Positions 1 to 7,357 are shown, counted from the first letter of the stretch. The stretch: DNA of 13,539 bases from Pedobacter sp. (GCA_030149995.1 JASLGV010000026.1:1-13539), one strand, 5' to 3'. Numbers and translations: made by a program. Notes: generated by a model not told the origin, from the letters alone.

Positions 1-39
1 GTCGAAGGTACTTTTATTCCAGTTTAAAATCTTAGCCAT
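1..39 (-). CDS. 5' end of an unidentified gene (partial, leaves window)
   Basis: On the minus strand an ATG at 37-39 opens a frame of 13 codons (MAKILNWNKSTFD) that is still open at the window edge. It lies downstream of the terminator at 137-176 and is read in the same direction as the LOG-family gene, so it would be a separate transcription unit. Codon choice looks ordinary for the region. Thirteen residues are too few to assign a family, and chance cannot be excluded. I do not recognise it. Confidence 0.35.
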   Translation of the reverse strand, partial: MAKILNWNKSTFD

Positions 40-136
40 TTTCAAATCTTTAGTATTAAGATTGATAAGAGAGGCAAACGTTACAAAAAAAATGTCAGGT
101 TTATCTCACTTGTTTATTAGGATACAGGATGTTAAA

Positions 137-176
137 AAAAAGAAAGACTGGCCTTTGGAAGACAGTCTTTCTTTTT
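137..176. terminator. Bidirectional intrinsic terminator
   Basis: AAAAAGAAAGACTG (137-150) is exactly complementary to CAGTCTTTCTTTTT (163-176), giving a 14-bp stem with a 12-nt loop. Read on the minus strand, the stem ends in a run of eight T. It closes the symporter/LOG unit, whose last stop codon lies about 20 nt upstream. T-rich ends on both sides mean it could also stop plus-strand transcripts. Confidence 0.85.
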
Positions 177-194
177 ATAGGATATATTCCGAGT

Positions 195-902
195 TTAAAA
201 ATTCGGTTTAAGTACATATTTGTCGTAGAAACGGAAAATATGCTCAGCAGCTTCTTCGGCCGTGTCTACCAGACGGAAAAGGTTTAAATCTTCTTCGTGT
301 ATGTTGTGTTCCTGATGCAACATGGTGTTTCTGATCCAGTCAATCAGGCCACCCCAATATTCGGTACCCACCAATACAATTGGAAAACGGGCAATTTTAC
401 CGGTCTGGATTAAGGTTAAGGCTTCGAAAAGCTCGTCCATGGTGCCAAATCCACCTGGTAACACCACAAACCCCTGACTGTATTTCATAAACATTACCTT
501 GCGTACGAAGAAATAATCGAATTGCAAGAGCTTGTTATGATCAATGTATTTATTGTGAAACTGCTCAAAAGGTAATTCTATATTTAAACCTACCGATTTA
601 CCACCATTGCTATGGGCACCTTTATTACCTGCTTCCATAATACCCGGGCCACCACCTGTAATAACACCGTAACCACGTTCTGTAAGTAGCTTACCGCACT
701 GCTCGGCTAACTGATAATATTTATTGGTTTCTGCGGTACGTGCAGAACCATATATGGTAACACAAGGGCCAATTTTAGCCAGCTTTTCAAACCCGTCAAC
801 AAATTCTGCCATGATTTTAAAAATCTGCCAGCTATCTGTTACTTTAATTTCCTGCCAGTCTTTATTTTCGAAAGCACTTCTTATTTTTTCTTCACTTGTC
901 AT
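195..902 (-). CDS. LOG-family (TIGR00730-type) nucleotide 5'-monophosphate phosphoribohydrolase-like protein
   Basis: The 235-residue cytosolic protein has the Rossmann-like fold signatures of the LOG/lysine-decarboxylase-like family. These are a glycine-rich GGGPGIME loop at residues 83-90, an Arg-Lys pair (R134-K135), and the hallmark PGGFGTMDE at 149-157. Characterised LOG proteins hydrolyse cytokinin riboside 5'-monophosphates or related nucleotide monophosphates, releasing base and ribose 5-phosphate. Older annotations of lysine decarboxylase are wrong for this family. The length is at the long end for LOG proteins, with about 40 extra N-terminal residues before the first beta strand (IGPCVTIYGSAR). 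Its ATG lies 18 nt after the symporter stop, so the two are probably cotranscribed, and a strong terminator follows. The substrate in this organism is unknown: a plant-hormone-like role is possible, but nucleotide housekeeping is more likely. Confidence 0.85.
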   Translation of the reverse strand: MTSEEKIRSAFENKDWQEIKVTDSWQIFKIMAEFVDGFEKLAKIGPCVTIYGSARTAETNKYYQLAEQCGKLLTERGYGVITGGGPGIMEAGNKGAHSNGGKSVGLNIELPFEQFHNKYIDHNKLLQFDYFFVRKVMFMKYSQGFVVLPGGFGTMDELFEALTLIQTGKIARFPIVLVGTEYWGGLIDWIRNTMLHQEHNIHEEDLNLFRLVDTAEEAAEHIFRFYDKYVLKPNF

Positions 903-920
903 ATAATATTGATAATAAAA

Positions 921-2429
921 TTAAAACCTGGTTTGCGCATCTGTTTTTTTGCTGATGAAGAGCAAACCGATAAAAGTGATCAAGCCATTAATTAAAATGA
1001 GCTCTACACTGAAAACATAACCGCCTAACAATTCCTTAGAATAGGTTGCAAGCAAGTAACATAAAAAAGGTGATAAAATGCAAATTATAGGCACTAATTT
1101 ATCGTGTAAACCTCGTTTTTTTACAAATAATCCAAAACTGTATAAGCCTAAAAGCGGTCCGTAGGTGTAAGAAGCAATCTGGAAAATTAAACTTACAACA
1201 GACGAACTGTTTAAAGCATTGATAACAATAATAACGAGAAACATTAAAATGGAAAAGACAACGTGTACCATGTGACGCTTTTTAACAGCATCGTTTGCAT
1301 TTGCATTTTCTGCTTTATCCATGCCTAAAAAGTCTACACAAAAAGAAGTTGTAAGTGCTGTCAGGGCAGAATCGGTTGTGGCAAAGGTGGCCGCTGTTAA
1401 ACCAAGCATAAATATAATGGCCGGTAAGGCACCTAAGTTATTTAAAGCAATTTCGGGAAACAACAAATCTGTACGCGGTTTGTTTGTAAGGTGATCCAAC
1501 GGGATTTCAATTCCATTTTTAGCAGCGTAAATATAAAGCAGGGCACCTACACTTAAAAAGAACACATTCAGTACCACGAATACGCCAGTAAAGGTAAACA
1601 TGTTTTTTTGAGCTTCTTTAATGGTGCTCATGCTCAGGTTTTTCTGCATCAGATCCTGGTCTAATCCCGTCATGGCAATGGTTACAAAAATACCGCCAAT
1701 AAACTGCTTACTGAAATAGAATTTATTCGTCATAAAATCATTCAGAAAGAAAATTTTAGAATAGCTGCTGTTCTTTACCGTTTCGAAAGCCTGTGGAATA
1801 CTAAAATTGAGGCTGTTGCAAATAAAATAAATGGTTAAGAAAACCGATAAAACCAGGAAAAACGTTTGTAAAGTATCTGTAATGATGATGGTTTTTAAAC
1901 CACCTTTAAAAGTATAGGACCAGATTAAGGCCAAAGATATCAATACCGTTAGCCAGAAAGGAATGCCGTAGGCATCGAAAATAAAGCGTTGTAAAACAAT
2001 TACCACCAGGTATAACCGCGTGGCCGATCCAAGGGTACGGCTTAATAAAAAGATGGAAGCGGCTGTTTTATAGCTGTAAAAGCCCAGGCGCTGTTCAATG
2101 TAGCTGTAAATGGAGGTAAGCCGCATCCTGTAGTATAAAGGAAGCAAGACCGTTGCAATGATGATGAAACCAACCGCATTACCCAAAACAAACTGAAAAT
2201 ATTGAAACTGGTTTCCGGCGGGGGCGCCAACCTCTCCCGGAACGGAGATAAAAGTTACCCCTGAAAGGGCAGTCCCAATCATACCAAAAGCAACCAGGTA
2301 CCATTTAGAATTCCGGTTGGCCACAAAAAAGGAAGCGTTATCTGATGAGTTTTTAGAGGTGATGAATGAAATGATAATCAGCACAAGAAAATAGCCGATT
2401 AAGAAGCATAACAGGATGGTCGGTGACAT
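921..2429 (-). CDS. Sodium:solute symporter family (SSS/SSF) transporter
   Basis: A 502-residue, very hydrophobic inner-membrane protein with about 13 predicted membrane segments and a length normal for the solute:sodium symporter family. Family marks include the N-terminal block FFVANRNSKWYLVAFGM (34-50) running into a broken first core helix with IGTALSGVTF, the signature GGLKTIIITDTLQ (176-188), and the helix TAATFATTDSAL (345-356), whose Thr/Ser residues match the region that binds Na+ in PutP and vSGLT. The protein is expected to import a small solute with Na+. Members of this subgroup are variously annotated for sugars, sialic acid, proline or pantothenate, and nothing here fixes the substrate. 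The downstream LOG-family gene follows after 18 nt. The 195-nt gap upstream is shared with the divergent recR, and I found no clear minus-strand promoter element in it. Confidence 0.85.
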   Translation of the reverse strand: MSPTILLCFLIGYFLVLIIISFITSKNSSDNASFFVANRNSKWYLVAFGMIGTALSGVTFISVPGEVGAPAGNQFQYFQFVLGNAVGFIIIATVLLPLYYRMRLTSIYSYIEQRLGFYSYKTAASIFLLSRTLGSATRLYLVVIVLQRFIFDAYGIPFWLTVLISLALIWSYTFKGGLKTIIITDTLQTFFLVLSVFLTIYFICNSLNFSIPQAFETVKNSSYSKIFFLNDFMTNKFYFSKQFIGGIFVTIAMTGLDQDLMQKNLSMSTIKEAQKNMFTFTGVFVVLNVFFLSVGALLYIYAAKNGIEIPLDHLTNKPRTDLLFPEIALNNLGALPAIIFMLGLTAATFATTDSALTALTTSFCVDFLGMDKAENANANDAVKKRHMVHVVFSILMFLVIIVINALNSSSVVSLIFQIASYTYGPLLGLYSFGLFVKKRGLHDKLVPIICILSPFLCYLLATYSKELLGGYVFSVELILINGLITFIGLLFISKKTDAQTRF

Positions 2430-2563
2430 ATATTTAGTTTTAGCTGTTAAATGTAATAAAAAGGGGGTTTATAATTAAAAATCATTTTTAAATACTCTTT
2501 TTTTATGTAGCGTCTTTTTGGTTAAGTTGTTGCTTGTGAGTTGTTTGTTGTGTAGTGTAATTT

Positions 2564-2579
2564 AAATATTGCAATATTT
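2564..2579. other. 16-bp perfect palindrome in the symporter/recR divergent gap
   Basis: AAATATTGCAATATTT is a perfect inverted repeat centred between 2571 and 2572, 45 nt before the recR start codon. It could be a dimeric repressor or activator site for either divergent gene. AT-rich DNA produces such palindromes by chance more readily than balanced DNA, and no second copy was noticed in the window. Confidence 0.3.
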
Positions 2580-2587
2580 CAGGCACC

Positions 2588-2620
2588 TTTATAAATGCTT
2601 ACAGAATTTCTATAAGTTTG
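2588..2620 (+). promoter_or_regulatory. Probable recR promoter (Bacteroidetes -33/-7 type)
   Basis: TAAGTTTG at 2613-2620 matches the Bacteroidetes -7 consensus TAnnTTTG exactly. A 3-of-4 match to the -33 element (TTTA, 2588-2591) lies 21 nt upstream. The predicted start of transcription, about 4-6 nt after the -7 box, falls on or next to the ATG at 2625. Confidence 0.45.
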
Positions 2621-2624
2621 TAAA

Positions 2625-3242
2625 ATGAATTTTTCTTCTAAACTGCTGGAAGATGCGGTAAATGAATTTTCTAAATTACCGGGAGTAGGACAGAAAACGG
2701 CCCTCAGATTGGTTTTACATCTTTTAAACAAGGAACGCGAAGAAGTTGAATTGTTTGGAAATTCCATTATCAGGCTTAAACAGCAGATTAAACATTGCAG
2801 CACTTGCCATAATATTTCAGATCAGACAGTTTGCGAAATATGTACTTCTGTAAAAAGAGATAAAAGTACCATTTGCGTAGTTGAAGATACGCGCGATGTA
2901 ATGGCCATTGAAAATACGGCCCAGTATTTTGGTGTTTACCATGTATTGGGTGGTTTAATTTCTCCGATGGATGGCATAGGTCCGGCAGATCTGTATATTG
3001 AAACGTTGGTAAAACGTGTTGCCGAGGGCGATGTAAAAGAGGTGATCCTGGCTTTAAGCCCCAATATGGAAGGCGATACCACCCTTTTTTACCTGTATAA
3101 AAGGTTAAAGGATTTTCAAATTCCGATTACCACCATTGCCCGCGGCATTGCCTTTGGCGGGGAACTGGAATATACAGACGAAATAACCCTGGGGCGTTCT
3201 ATTGTAACCCGTGTGCCGTACGAAAATGCCATGATGCGCTAA
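2625..3242 (+). CDS. recR: Recombination mediator protein RecR
   Basis: RecR forms a ring-shaped clamp that, with RecO (and RecF), loads RecA onto SSB-coated single-stranded DNA during gap repair. The 205-residue product matches the usual length (about 200). In order it has a helix-hairpin-helix segment ([18 protein letters not shown], near residues 18-35), a C4 zinc motif with cysteines at 58, 61, 70 and 73, and a Toprim domain beginning with [14 protein letters not shown] and extending through the acidic and glycine-rich segments to about residue 175. The C-terminal part ([19 protein letters not shown]) is typical. The start is fixed by the conserved N-terminal [20 protein letters not shown]. 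It is divergent from the symporter and followed after 58 nt by an SDR gene; no terminator was seen between them, so read-through is possible. Confidence 0.96.
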   Translation: MNFSSKLLEDAVNEFSKLPGVGQKTALRLVLHLLNKEREEVELFGNSIIRLKQQIKHCSTCHNISDQTVCEICTSVKRDKSTICVVEDTRDVMAIENTAQYFGVYHVLGGLISPMDGIGPADLYIETLVKRVAEGDVKEVILALSPNMEGDTTLFYLYKRLKDFQIPITTIARGIAFGGELEYTDEITLGRSIVTRVPYENAMMR

Positions 3243-3300
3243 TAAAGTGTATAAACGGAGCAGGCATGCCTTAAAGCTGTTTAAAAACGAATCGTAACAA

Positions 3301-4113
3301 ATGAAAAATAAAGTAATTATTATAACAGGTGCATCCAGTGGTATTGGGAAGGCATGTGCCGAAGAATTTGCAAAACGTGGGGCAAATCTGGTTTTGGCCG
3401 CACGCCAGTATGTTACGCTCTGCGAACTGACAGCAAAACTGGAAAAGGAGCATGGTATTCGGGCAATAGCTGTTCAGGCAGATGTAAGCAAAGAAGAAGA
3501 CTGTGAGCTGTTAATTAAACAAGCGCTTATTTCTTTTGATAAGATTGATGTGCTGGTAAACAATGCCGGTTTATCCATGCGCGCGCTTTTTAACGATCTC
3601 GATCTTTCGGTGCTGAGAAACCTGATGGATGTAAATTTTTGGGGCACGGTTTATTGTACCAAATTTGCATTACCCGAAATATTAAAAAGCAAGGGAACCA
3701 TTGCAGGTGTTTCTTCTATAGCAGGTTACCGCGGCTTACCGGGCAGAACAGGCTATTCGGCTTCTAAGTTCGCCATGAATGGTTTTATGGAGTCCTTGCG
3801 TACAGAACTGTTGCATACAGGCGTAAATGTTTTACTGGCTTGCCCGGGATTTACCGCCTCAAACATCCGTGTTACGGCACTTTCAAAAGACGGAGTGGCA
3901 CATGGCGAAACAAGCATGGAAGAAGGCAAGATGATGTCGGCAGAAGCAGTAGCTGCCAGAATAGCCGATGGAATTGAAAAACGCAGGCGTACCCTTATTA
4001 TGACCGGGCAGGGCAAATTAGCCGTTTGGATGAATAAACTTTTTCCAGCCTTTACTGATAAAAAAGTCTTTGAGTTATTTGCCAGAGAGAAAAACCCGTT
4101 AATAAAAGTATAA
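3301..4113 (+). CDS. Classical short-chain dehydrogenase/reductase (SDR)
   Basis: A 270-residue cytosolic NAD(P)(H)-dependent oxidoreductase with the full classical SDR motif set. It has the cofactor loop TGASSGIG at residues 9-16, an NNAG motif near residue 92, the catalytic serine S139 (in GVSSIAG), and the catalytic YxxxK as Y152 and K156. An Arg shortly after the first helix (AARQ) instead of an acidic residue is compatible with a preference for NADP(H), though this is inference. The C-terminal extension (about residues 210-270, rich in basic residues around EKRRRTLIMTGQGK) resembles SDRs often annotated as short-chain alcohol or ketone reductases. The substrate cannot be read from the sequence. 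The gene is 58 nt after recR and ends before a possible terminator and the trp leader, so it is probably not part of the trp operon. Confidence 0.9.
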   Translation: MKNKVIIITGASSGIGKACAEEFAKRGANLVLAARQYVTLCELTAKLEKEHGIRAIAVQADVSKEEDCELLIKQALISFDKIDVLVNNAGLSMRALFNDLDLSVLRNLMDVNFWGTVYCTKFALPEILKSKGTIAGVSSIAGYRGLPGRTGYSASKFAMNGFMESLRTELLHTGVNVLLACPGFTASNIRVTALSKDGVAHGETSMEEGKMMSAEAVAARIADGIEKRRRTLIMTGQGKLAVWMNKLFPAFTDKKVFELFAREKNPLIKV

Positions 4114-4131
4114 GCTATATTTTTGGTCAGT

Positions 4132-4158
4132 GGGGAGCTTCAGCGCACCCCCGTTTTT
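4132..4158 (+). terminator. Possible intrinsic terminator after the SDR gene
   Basis: GGGG (4132-4135) can pair with CCCC (4148-4151), with an inner GC-TTCA-GC mini-stem (4137-4144). A T5 run follows at 4154-4158. The stem has internal unpaired bases, so it is weaker than the other terminators in the window. It would insulate the SDR gene from the trp leader. Confidence 0.4.
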
Positions 4159-4188
4159 GAAGAAAATCTGATAATTTTAAAAAAAGAT

Positions 4189-4220
4189 TTTGGATATATT
4201 AAAAACTATCTCAATATTTG
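4189..4220 (+). promoter_or_regulatory. Probable trp operon promoter
   Basis: TTTG at 4189-4192 and AATATTTG at 4213-4220 (7 of 8 to TAnnTTTG, counting the free positions) are separated by 20 nt, the expected spacing for the Bacteroidetes primary sigma factor. Predicted transcription start is about 4224-4226, placing the leader-peptide ATG roughly 8-10 nt into the transcript. The position directly ahead of the leader peptide supports the call. Confidence 0.6.
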
Positions 4221-4233
4221 CTTCCATATAAAC

Positions 4234-4287
4234 ATGATAATTAAAAACTTAAATAACAACTGGTGGTGGCATAACGAAATTCGTTAG
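4234..4287 (+). CDS. trpL: trp operon leader peptide with three tandem Trp codons
   Basis: A 17-codon frame encodes MIIKNLNNNWWWHNEIR and stops at TAG (4285-4287). Three consecutive TGG codons (4261-4269) in so short a frame, 126 nt before trpD, are the signature of a ribosome-stalling leader peptide. The peptide itself should have no function after synthesis. Its translation senses charged tRNA-Trp and sets the RNA fold downstream. The start is the first ATG after the predicted promoter. No strong Shine-Dalgarno is visible, as usual in this phylum. It is too short to be called by ordinary gene finders, but Trp is the rarest residue and the terminator and trp genes follow directly, so I consider chance very unlikely. 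Confidence 0.9.
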   Translation: MIIKNLNNNWWWHNEIR

Positions 4288-4359
4288 GCAACTTCTATTG
4301 TATATATTTTAAAATATTATTTAACAAAAAAAGGATTGCCCGAAAGCAATCCTTTTTTT
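4272..4359 (+). promoter_or_regulatory. trp attenuator RNA (pause hairpin, antiterminator, terminator)
   Basis: Four strands can be traced. Strand 1, TAACG (4272-4276, just after the Trp codons), pairs with CGTTA of strand 2 (4282-4286) around loop AAATT. Strand 2, taken as TTCG (4280-4283) plus GGCAA (4287-4291) with TTA bulged out, can instead pair with TTGCCCGAA (4336-4344), strand 3. Strand 3 overlaps the left arm of the terminator, GGATTGC/GCAATCC. A ribosome stalled on Trp codons would cover strand 1 and free strand 2 to form the antiterminator. A ribosome reaching the stop at 4285-4287 would cover strand 2, allowing termination. The AT palindrome ATATTTTAAAATAT (4304-4317) lies in the spacer and may bring strands 2 and 3 together. 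The pairings were traced by eye. Confidence 0.8.
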
Positions 4360-4361
4360 TT
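4326..4361 (+). terminator. Intrinsic terminator of the trp attenuator
   Basis: GGATTGC (4333-4339) pairs with GCAATCC (4346-4352) around a 6-nt loop. The stem is extended by A-run/T-run pairing (4326-4332 with 4353-4359), and nine T follow the GC part. It sits 51 nt before the trpD ATG, between leader peptide and first structural gene, which identifies it as an attenuator rather than an end-of-operon terminator. Confidence 0.92.
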
Positions 4362-4412
4362 GCACAATTTTTTTAATAAGATCTGGTTTTTATCAGGTTG
4401 TTTGAAACAGAG

Positions 4413-5402
4413 ATGAAAAAAATATTAAACCATTTATTCGAAAATAAAACGTTTAGCCGCGAGGAAGCCAAACAAATTCTGATTTCCATTGCGCACGATG
4501 AATTTAATGCTTCGCAAATCGCAGCTTTTATAACCGCTTATGCCATGCGGAACATAACTGTAGAAGAACTGCAGGGATTTCGCGATGCCATGCTCGAATT
4601 ATGTATTCAGGTAGATCTTTCTGCTTACGAATTAATAGACCTGTGTGGTACCGGGGGTGATGGTAAGGATACCTTTAACATTTCTACGCTGGCTTCTTTT
4701 GTAGTGGCTGGCGCAGGTTATCAGGTAGCCAAGCATGGCAACTACGGTGTTTCTTCTGGCTGCGGTTCTTCGAACGTAATGGAATATCTCGGTTACCGGT
4801 TTAGCAACGACGAAAACGTATTAAAACGAAACCTGGATGCTGCCGGAATTTGTTTTCTGCATGCCCCTTTGTTTAATCCCGCCATGAAAACGGTGGCACC
4901 CATACGGAAGGCATTGGGCATTAAAACTTTCTTCAATATGCTGGGGCCAATGGTAAATCCAGGCCAGCCAAAATATCAGATGGTTGGGGTATTTAGCCTG
5001 GAACTGGCCCGTTTATATGCGTATCTTTATCAGAATACAGATAAAGCTTACACCATTGTGCATGCACTGGAAGGATACGATGAGATTTCTTTAACCTGTG
5101 ATGTGAAAACATTTACCAATCAGGGCGAAAGCATCTTAACACTCGATCATATGGGGTTTGAAAAGATAAACCCGGCCGATATCCGTGGCGGAGATACGAT
5201 CGCTTCTTCTGCAAAGATCTTTACAGAAGTATTGAATGGAGAAGCCAGTGATGTGCAAAACAATGTGGTGCTGTGTAACGCCGCATTGGCCATTAAAACA
5301 ATCAAACCGGCTGCAACTTTTGGCGATTGCTTTTACGAAGCTGAAGAATCTTTACTGAGCAAAAAAGCTTTACAGTCCTTTAATAACTTACTGGCATGTT
5401 AA
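4413..5402 (+). CDS. trpD: Anthranilate phosphoribosyltransferase
   Basis: TrpD transfers the phosphoribosyl group of PRPP to anthranilate, the second dedicated step of tryptophan synthesis. From the ATG at 4413 the protein has 329 residues, close to the family norm (about 330-345). An in-frame TTG at 4398 would add five residues but is less likely than this ATG (MKKILNHLFENKTFSREEA). Visible signatures are the PRPP-binding glycine loop CGTGGDGKDTFNIST (GTGGD at 79-83), KHGNYGVSSGCGSSNVMEYLG, the segment RKALGIKTFFNMLGPMVNPG, and HALEGYDEISLT. There is no fused TrpG glutaminase domain. It is the first structural gene after the attenuator and overlaps trpF by 7 nt, implying translational coupling. 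The gene for the preceding enzyme, anthranilate synthase (trpE/trpG), is not next to it. Confidence 0.96.
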   Translation: MKKILNHLFENKTFSREEAKQILISIAHDEFNASQIAAFITAYAMRNITVEELQGFRDAMLELCIQVDLSAYELIDLCGTGGDGKDTFNISTLASFVVAGAGYQVAKHGNYGVSSGCGSSNVMEYLGYRFSNDENVLKRNLDAAGICFLHAPLFNPAMKTVAPIRKALGIKTFFNMLGPMVNPGQPKYQMVGVFSLELARLYAYLYQNTDKAYTIVHALEGYDEISLTCDVKTFTNQGESILTLDHMGFEKINPADIRGGDTIASSAKIFTEVLNGEASDVQNNVVLCNAALAIKTIKPAATFGDCFYEAEESLLSKKALQSFNNLLAC

Positions 5403-6037
5403 ATACAAATAATTTAAAGTTTAAAGTTTGCGGAATGAAACTGGCCGCAAATATTGCCGGCGTTGCCGCCTTAAGGCCAGATTATCTGGGATTTATTTTT
5501 TACGAAAAATCACCCCGGTATATCAGTGAGGTATCTGCAGAACTAATAAAATATGTACCTGAAGAGATTAAAACCACCGGTGTTTTTGTAGATGAAACAC
5601 TGGAAAAGGTTGTTGCAAAAGTAAAAAGCTATAACCTCAAAGCCGTACAGTTACACGGACAGGAAACCGAAGCCTATTGCCTGGCACTCAAAGATCGCCT
5701 CCCGGCACTGGAAATTATCAAGGCTTTTGGCATCCAGACAGGTTTCGACTTTTCGGTATTGGCCCCTTATTTGGATGTAGTAGATTATTTCTTATTTGAT
5801 ACAAAAACCAATTTGCATGGTGGATCAGGGCAAAAATTTGACTGGACAGTTTTATCAGCCTATCCGTATCAAAAACCTTATTTTTTAAGTGGGGGTATAG
5901 ACCTGGTGCACCTGAACGACCTTAAAAAGCTTACAGACGAACGTTTATATGCCATCGATGTAAACAGCAAATTTGAAGTAGAACCAGGGGTTAAGGATAT
6001 AGAAAAATTACAGCAGTTTAAAACATCGCTGGTATAG
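5396..6037 (+). CDS. trpF: Phosphoribosylanthranilate isomerase
   Basis: TrpF performs the Amadori rearrangement of N-(5'-phosphoribosyl)anthranilate to CdRP. The 213-residue single-domain (beta/alpha)8 barrel has the N-terminal KVCGMK motif with the general-base cysteine C12, the general-acid aspartate D135 in FLFDTK, and a phosphate-binding C-terminal half containing LSGGI followed by DVNSKFEVEPGVKD, a variant of the usual D-[IV]-x-S-G-x-E-x-x-x-G-x-K-D block. The Gly of that block is replaced by Lys-Phe here, a mild departure. It is a stand-alone protein, not a TrpC-TrpF fusion, and it follows trpD with a 7-nt overlap, exactly where trpC often sits. A 118-nt gap then separates it from trpB. 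Confidence 0.95.
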   Translation: MLNTNNLKFKVCGMKLAANIAGVAALRPDYLGFIFYEKSPRYISEVSAELIKYVPEEIKTTGVFVDETLEKVVAKVKSYNLKAVQLHGQETEAYCLALKDRLPALEIIKAFGIQTGFDFSVLAPYLDVVDYFLFDTKTNLHGGSGQKFDWTVLSAYPYQKPYFLSGGIDLVHLNDLKKLTDERLYAIDVNSKFEVEPGVKDIEKLQQFKTSLV

Positions 6038-6089
6038 AAAACAGGCATCAGATTAATTAATTGTAAAACATGATGCATATGCAACGGGC

Positions 6090-6119
6090 TTGCTTTGCTT
6101 TTAAAATAGTCTAAAGCAA
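6090..6119 (+). other. Intercistronic hairpin between trpF and trpB
   Basis: TTGCTTT (6090-6096) is complementary to AAAGCAA (6113-6119), a 7-bp stem with a 16-nt loop, in the 118-nt gap that interrupts an otherwise compact operon. No T-run follows, so it is not an intrinsic terminator. It might be an RNA processing or stability element; no convincing internal promoter was found. Confidence 0.3.
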
Positions 6120-6155
6120 TCGCAGATCATTATTCATCAACATATATAAAAAGAA

Positions 6156-7337
6156 ATGAGTTATACAGTAGACGAAAATGGATATTACGGAGATTTTGGA
6201 GGAGCCTATATTCCGGAAATGCTATACCCGAATGTAGAGGAACTTCGTCAGAATTATCTGAAAATCATTCATGATGAAGATTTCCAGCAGGAATTTCATC
6301 AATTGTTAAAAGATTATGTTGGGCGTCCTTCGCCTTTATATCCGGCCAAACGTTTCTCTGAGAAATACGGAGCCAATATTTTTTTTAAACGTGAAGACCT
6401 GAACCATACAGGTGCACATAAAATTAACAACACCATTGGCCAGATTTTACTGGCAGAGAAACTCGGTAAAAAAAGAATTATTGCCGAAACGGGTGCAGGG
6501 CAACACGGTGTAGCCACCGCTACAGTATGTGCTTTGCGTAACCTCGAATGTGTTATCTACATGGGAGCGGTTGATATTGAACGACAGGCACCCAATGTGG
6601 CGCGGATGAAAATGCTGGGCGCCAAAGTTGTTGCTGCTACTTCGGGCAGTAAAACACTAAAAGATGCAACCAATGAAGCCATGCGCGACTGGATTAACAA
6701 CCCGGAAGATACGCATTACATTATTGGTTCTGTTGTAGGCCCGCATCCGTATCCAGATATGGTAGCCATTTTTCAATCTGTTATTTCGGAAGAAACGAAG
6801 AAACAGCTGAAAGCACATACCGGGTCAGAAGAACCCGATTATGTATTGGCTTGTGTAGGTGGCGGCAGCAATGCGATGGGTATGTTTTATCATTTTCTGG
6901 ATGATGAAGCCGTGAAACTTATAGCCATTGAAGCTGCCGGAAAGGGCGTAGACAGTGGTTTTTCTGCAGCAACAACCTACCTCGGAAAAGAGGGTGTACT
7001 GCACGGAAGCAGGAGCATTTTAATGCAAACCGAAGACGGGCAAGTGGTAGAACCACACTCGGTTTCGGCTGGTTTGGATTATCCGGGCATTGGTCCGCAA
7101 CATGCACATTTATTTAAAACCGGAAGAGTAGAATATGTTTCCATTACCGACGATGAAAGCCTGGAAGCCGGTTTGCGCTGTACCAAGCTGGAAGGGATTA
7201 TCCCGGCCATAGAAAGTGCACATGCCCTGGCTTACCTGGAAAAAATGGAATTTAAGGGAAATGAAAATGTGGTTATTTGCTTATCCGGCCGCGGGGATAA
7301 AGACCTGGACACCTATATCAAATATTTTAACCTTTAA
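6156..7337 (+). CDS. trpB: Tryptophan synthase beta subunit
   Basis: TrpB condenses indole, channelled from TrpA, with serine in a PLP-dependent reaction to give tryptophan. The 393-residue protein matches TrpB1-type enzymes (about 395). K89 in HTGAHKINN is the PLP Schiff-base lysine (K87 in Salmonella), E111 in AETGAGQHG is the catalytic glutamate (E109 in Salmonella), and GGGSNA at 235-240 cradles the cofactor phosphate. The C-terminal CLSGRGDKD (with Ser near the PLP ring nitrogen) is conserved. The start is supported by the conserved opening [17 protein letters not shown]. It is the third structural gene of the cluster, 20 nt upstream of trpA, consistent with the alpha2-beta2 complex being made from one message. 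Confidence 0.97.
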   Translation: MSYTVDENGYYGDFGGAYIPEMLYPNVEELRQNYLKIIHDEDFQQEFHQLLKDYVGRPSPLYPAKRFSEKYGANIFFKREDLNHTGAHKINNTIGQILLAEKLGKKRIIAETGAGQHGVATATVCALRNLECVIYMGAVDIERQAPNVARMKMLGAKVVAATSGSKTLKDATNEAMRDWINNPEDTHYIIGSVVGPHPYPDMVAIFQSVISEETKKQLKAHTGSEEPDYVLACVGGGSNAMGMFYHFLDDEAVKLIAIEAAGKGVDSGFSAATTYLGKEGVLHGSRSILMQTEDGQVVEPHSVSAGLDYPGIGPQHAHLFKTGRVEYVSITDDESLEAGLRCTKLEGIIPAIESAHALAYLEKMEFKGNENVVICLSGRGDKDLDTYIKYFNL

Positions 7338-7357
7338 GACCAGAACAAGCTGAAAAT

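Noticed and set aside
3263..3270. GGCATGCC palindrome between recR and the SDR gene as a terminator
   Set aside because: An 8-bp self-complementary sequence without a loop or T-run; it cannot form a useful terminator hairpin.
4118..4125. TATTTTTG as the trp promoter -7 box
   Set aside because: It matches TAnnTTTG exactly, but there is no TTTG-like -33 element at the right distance, and a possible terminator lies just downstream. The pair at 4189/4213 is better spaced and ends just before the leader peptide.
4398..4412. TTG at 4398 as the trpD start
   Set aside because: It adds only five residues to a normal TrpD N-terminus, and an ATG follows at 4413 giving MKKILNHLF. The ATG start is preferred.
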